The position numbers and the translations under genes are program-made. From contig CAMHNT010000122.1 in NCBI GenBank assembly GCA_946186535.1, positions 1 to 6,677 of the forward strand: DNA of 6,677 nucleotides, given 5' to 3'. Each line of letters begins with the position of its first letter. The first letter of the stretch is position 1. Below, in pieces: positions 5,600 to 6,677 of the stretch. The notes beneath the pieces were generated by a model. The model saw nothing but the letters and a program-made list of their open reading frames with translations, searched no databases and was not told the origin of the DNA. This DNA is from an uncultured Clostridia bacterium. Lineage in GTDB: Bacteria; Bacillota; Clostridia; Oscillospirales; Acutalibacteraceae.

Positions 5600-6379
5600 T
5601 TAAGTTCTGCCCTTCCAATGAATTACCTTTACCTCGACGAATCTAATAATTCTGTCGAGAAGGATACCCGTAATGCCCATGATAATAACACCCATGAAAA
5701 CGATATCACTTCTGAGGTAGTTGCTTGCGTCAAGGACGAGCCAACCCATACCTGCCGTAGCAGCAACCATTTCTGCGGAAACAAGCGTCGTATATTCTAC
5801 ACCGAGTGCTGTACGAAGACCTGTGAAAACGTCAGTGAGTGCTGCCGGGAAAATAACATAGAAGAAAATCTGGCGGTTATTTGCACCGAGAGTTTTCGCG
5901 CCGTTTATGTAGTCCTCCTTGATTCTGATAACACCCGCAACGCACGAAATGTAAACAGGAGCAAAACCTGCGAGATAGAGAAGCGCAAGCTTTGAGCTTT
6001 CGTCAATACCCATCCACAACACAAGGATTGTATAATAAGCAAGCGGCGGAAGCGGACGATAAAACTCAACAAGAGGCTCAAAAATTGCTCTTATCTTTGA
6101 GTTATATCCGCTGAGCAAACCGAGCGGCACAGCCGTTACCACAACAAGTAAGTAAGCTATGACAAGTCTGCGCAGGCTTGTTCCGAGGTGCTGTAAAAGA
6201 GTGTGTCCCTTATAACCGTCTCTCGCAGCTGTTATAAAGCTTTCAAGAACACTTTTTGGAGACGGAATAATTGTTTCGGAAAATGTTCCGAATGCTGTAA
6301 CACCAAACCAAAGAGCGAATACTGCTACAACGGTTATAACCGTAAGAGTTCTTTCTAAACTCCATTTTTTCTTGTCCAT
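5600..6379 (-). CDS. tauC: Taurine/sulfonate-type ABC transporter permease
   Basis: The membrane channel of the importer, a BPD_transp_1-type permease expected to work as a homodimer. It has 259 residues, normal for TauC/SsuC. Visible parts are a first helix at about 11-31, a second at about 69-90, the conserved loop FYRPLPPLAYY (106-116), helices around 117-150, and the EAA-type coupling loop around 159-189 (GAKTLGANNRQ followed by FPAALTDVFTGLR) that contacts the ATPase. A late helix (226-246) and a basic tail follow. FYRPLPPLA and TLVSAEMVAATAGMGW match the TauC branch as I know it from E. coli. ATG 6379 is preceded by AAGGAG (6390-6395) with a 10-nt spacing. It is the first gene of the unit; the order permease, binding protein, ATPase differs from the E. 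coli tauABC order. The next gene starts 127 bp downstream. Confidence 0.92.
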   Translation of the reverse strand: MDKKKWSLERTLTVITVVAVFALWFGVTAFGTFSETIIPSPKSVLESFITAARDGYKGHTLLQHLGTSLRRLVIAYLLVVVTAVPLGLLSGYNSKIRAIFEPLVEFYRPLPPLAYYTILVLWMGIDESSKLALLYLAGFAPVYISCVAGVIRIKEDYINGAKTLGANNRQIFFYVIFPAALTDVFTGLRTALGVEYTTLVSAEMVAATAGMGWLVLDASNYLRSDIVFMGVIIMGITGILLDRIIRFVEVKVIHWKGRT

Positions 6380-6389
6380 AAAAAAATTT

Positions 6390-6395
6390 CTCCTT
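6390..6395 (-). promoter_or_regulatory. Ribosome binding site of the permease gene
   Basis: AAGGAG on the minus strand with a 10-nt A/T spacer to ATG 6379 supports that start. No other start codon with a comparable site lies nearby. Confidence 0.75.
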
Positions 6396-6404
6396 TCTTA
6401 AAAA

Positions 6405-6432
6405 ATTATAAAAACTTCAGCTTCGATTTCAA
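6405..6432 (-). promoter_or_regulatory. Proximal promoter candidate of the importer operon
   Basis: On the minus strand TTGAAA (6427-6432), a 16-nt spacer and TATAAT (6405-6410) match the sigma-A consensus in 11 of 12 positions. The transcript would start near 6398, leaving a leader of only about 20 nt with the ribosome site almost at its 5' end. That is short but workable. The surrounding DNA is very AT-rich, so a chance match is possible. Confidence 0.5.
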
Positions 6433-6441
6433 ATGTATATC

Positions 6442-6461
6442 TTATAAAAATATGTTTATAA
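6442..6461. promoter_or_regulatory. Perfect AT inverted repeat between the two operon promoters, possible operator
   Basis: TTATAAA (6442-6448) and TTTATAA (6455-6461) form a perfect 7-bp inverted repeat with a 6-bp centre. It lies 10 bp upstream of the proximal -35 box and inside the leader of the distal promoter. A direct repeat TTCAAAT (6428-6434 and 6462-6468) brackets it. Such a site could bind a dimeric regulator of sulfur or sulfonate uptake, but AT-rich DNA gives such repeats easily and I recognise no known operator consensus. Confidence 0.25.
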
Positions 6462-6517
6462 TTCAAATCGTGCTAAGCAATCAGACTTATTAGCAGCAGC
6501 AAAATTTCTATGTTTGT

Positions 6518-6546
6518 ATTATAGCACCTGTTAACGATTTTTTAAA
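6518..6546 (-). promoter_or_regulatory. Distal extended -10 promoter of the importer operon
   Basis: On the minus strand TGCTATAAT gives a consensus -10 hexamer (6518-6523) with the extended TGn element (6524-6526). A 17-nt spacer and the weaker -35 TTTAAA (6541-6546) lie upstream. The start would be near 6511, giving a leader of about 130 nt before the permease gene. In that leader a 6-bp stem, TGCTAA (6471-6476) with TTAGCA (6490-6495), can be seen, but I recognise no riboswitch or T-box core. Confidence 0.65.
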
Positions 6547-6603
6547 TGTTTGTTAAGAGGAATAAATTTTAATTCTTTTCCACTTGATTTAAATTTTTTC
6601 ACT

Positions 6604-6640
6604 GTAAACCCATCTGAATACAGGTTTTTTTTCGGTTTAC
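6604..6640. repeat. Inverted repeat in the gene-free right edge
   Basis: GTAAACC (6604-6610) and GGTTTAC (6634-6640) form a 7-bp inverted repeat enclosing a shorter CTG/CAG hairpin and a run of eight T. From 6547 to the right edge I see no gene on either strand, only AT-rich DNA and this repeat. Read on the plus strand, the inner hairpin plus T run looks a little like a terminator, but no plus-strand gene precedes it; it may belong to whatever lies beyond 6677. Confidence 0.35.
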
Positions 6641-6677
6641 TCTCAAAAAAATTAATGAATTACATAATCAATTAAAA

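Noticed and set aside
6380..6511. SAM riboswitch (S-box) or T-box leader ahead of the importer operon
   Set aside because: The leader is AT-rich and lacks the conserved core motifs of either class as well as a terminator/antiterminator pair.
6606..6632. Plus-strand terminator with eight T
   Set aside because: The stem is short and bulged, and no plus-strand gene precedes it in the window.

Overview
The window looks like a piece of a low-GC Gram-positive (Firmicutes/Clostridia) chromosome. The signs are AT-rich intergenic DNA, strong AGGAGG-type ribosome sites, TTGACA/TATAAT promoters and a lipoprotein substrate-binding protein. A Ruminococcus-like gut or rumen anaerobe is my best guess, because an ECF sigma factor region 4 apparently joined to a membrane segment and the dense intergenic palindromes both suggest that group. 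The genus is inference, not proof.

Every recognisable protein gene except one small remnant reads on the minus strand, so the window is best read from right to left. From about 6546 to 6380 there is a promoter region with an extended -10 promoter and a second, proximal promoter. Next comes a sulfonate/taurine-type ABC importer in the order permease (5600-6379), lipoprotein binding protein (4396-5472) and ATPase (3513-4379). Together they form a complete TauABC-like system. A hairpin precedes the binding-protein gene and another follows the ATPase gene. Two integral-membrane genes come next: a short YitT-family protein without the usual C-terminal domain (2773-3417) and a DMT/EamA-type transporter (1814-2756). 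The EamA gene is split into two frames by an eight-adenine run. No sulfonate-degrading enzyme or regulator lies in the window.

The stretch from 1420 to 1800 is genomic debris. It holds a 130-bp cluster of four perfect palindromes (1644-1776), a strong plus-strand terminator (1554-1588), and just before that terminator the apparent C-terminal tail of a plus-strand gene carrying a stop codon. This tail abuts, near 1420, a broken minus-strand ECF sigma factor region 4. The sigma remnant has an in-frame TGA and a frameshift that coincides with a near-perfect 8-bp tandem repeat. Past the frameshift the reading frame stays open through a transmembrane segment and an extracytoplasmic domain down to 162. 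A perfect-consensus sigma-A promoter (76-104, minus) then points out of the left edge towards a gene that is not in the window.

I did not find a clear new defence, CRISPR or mobile system. The most useful second-look items are the palindrome cluster with loop-to-stem complementarity, the A8 frameshift in the DMT transporter, the layered decay of the sigma/membrane-protein gene, and the transporter operon without a catabolic enzyme.
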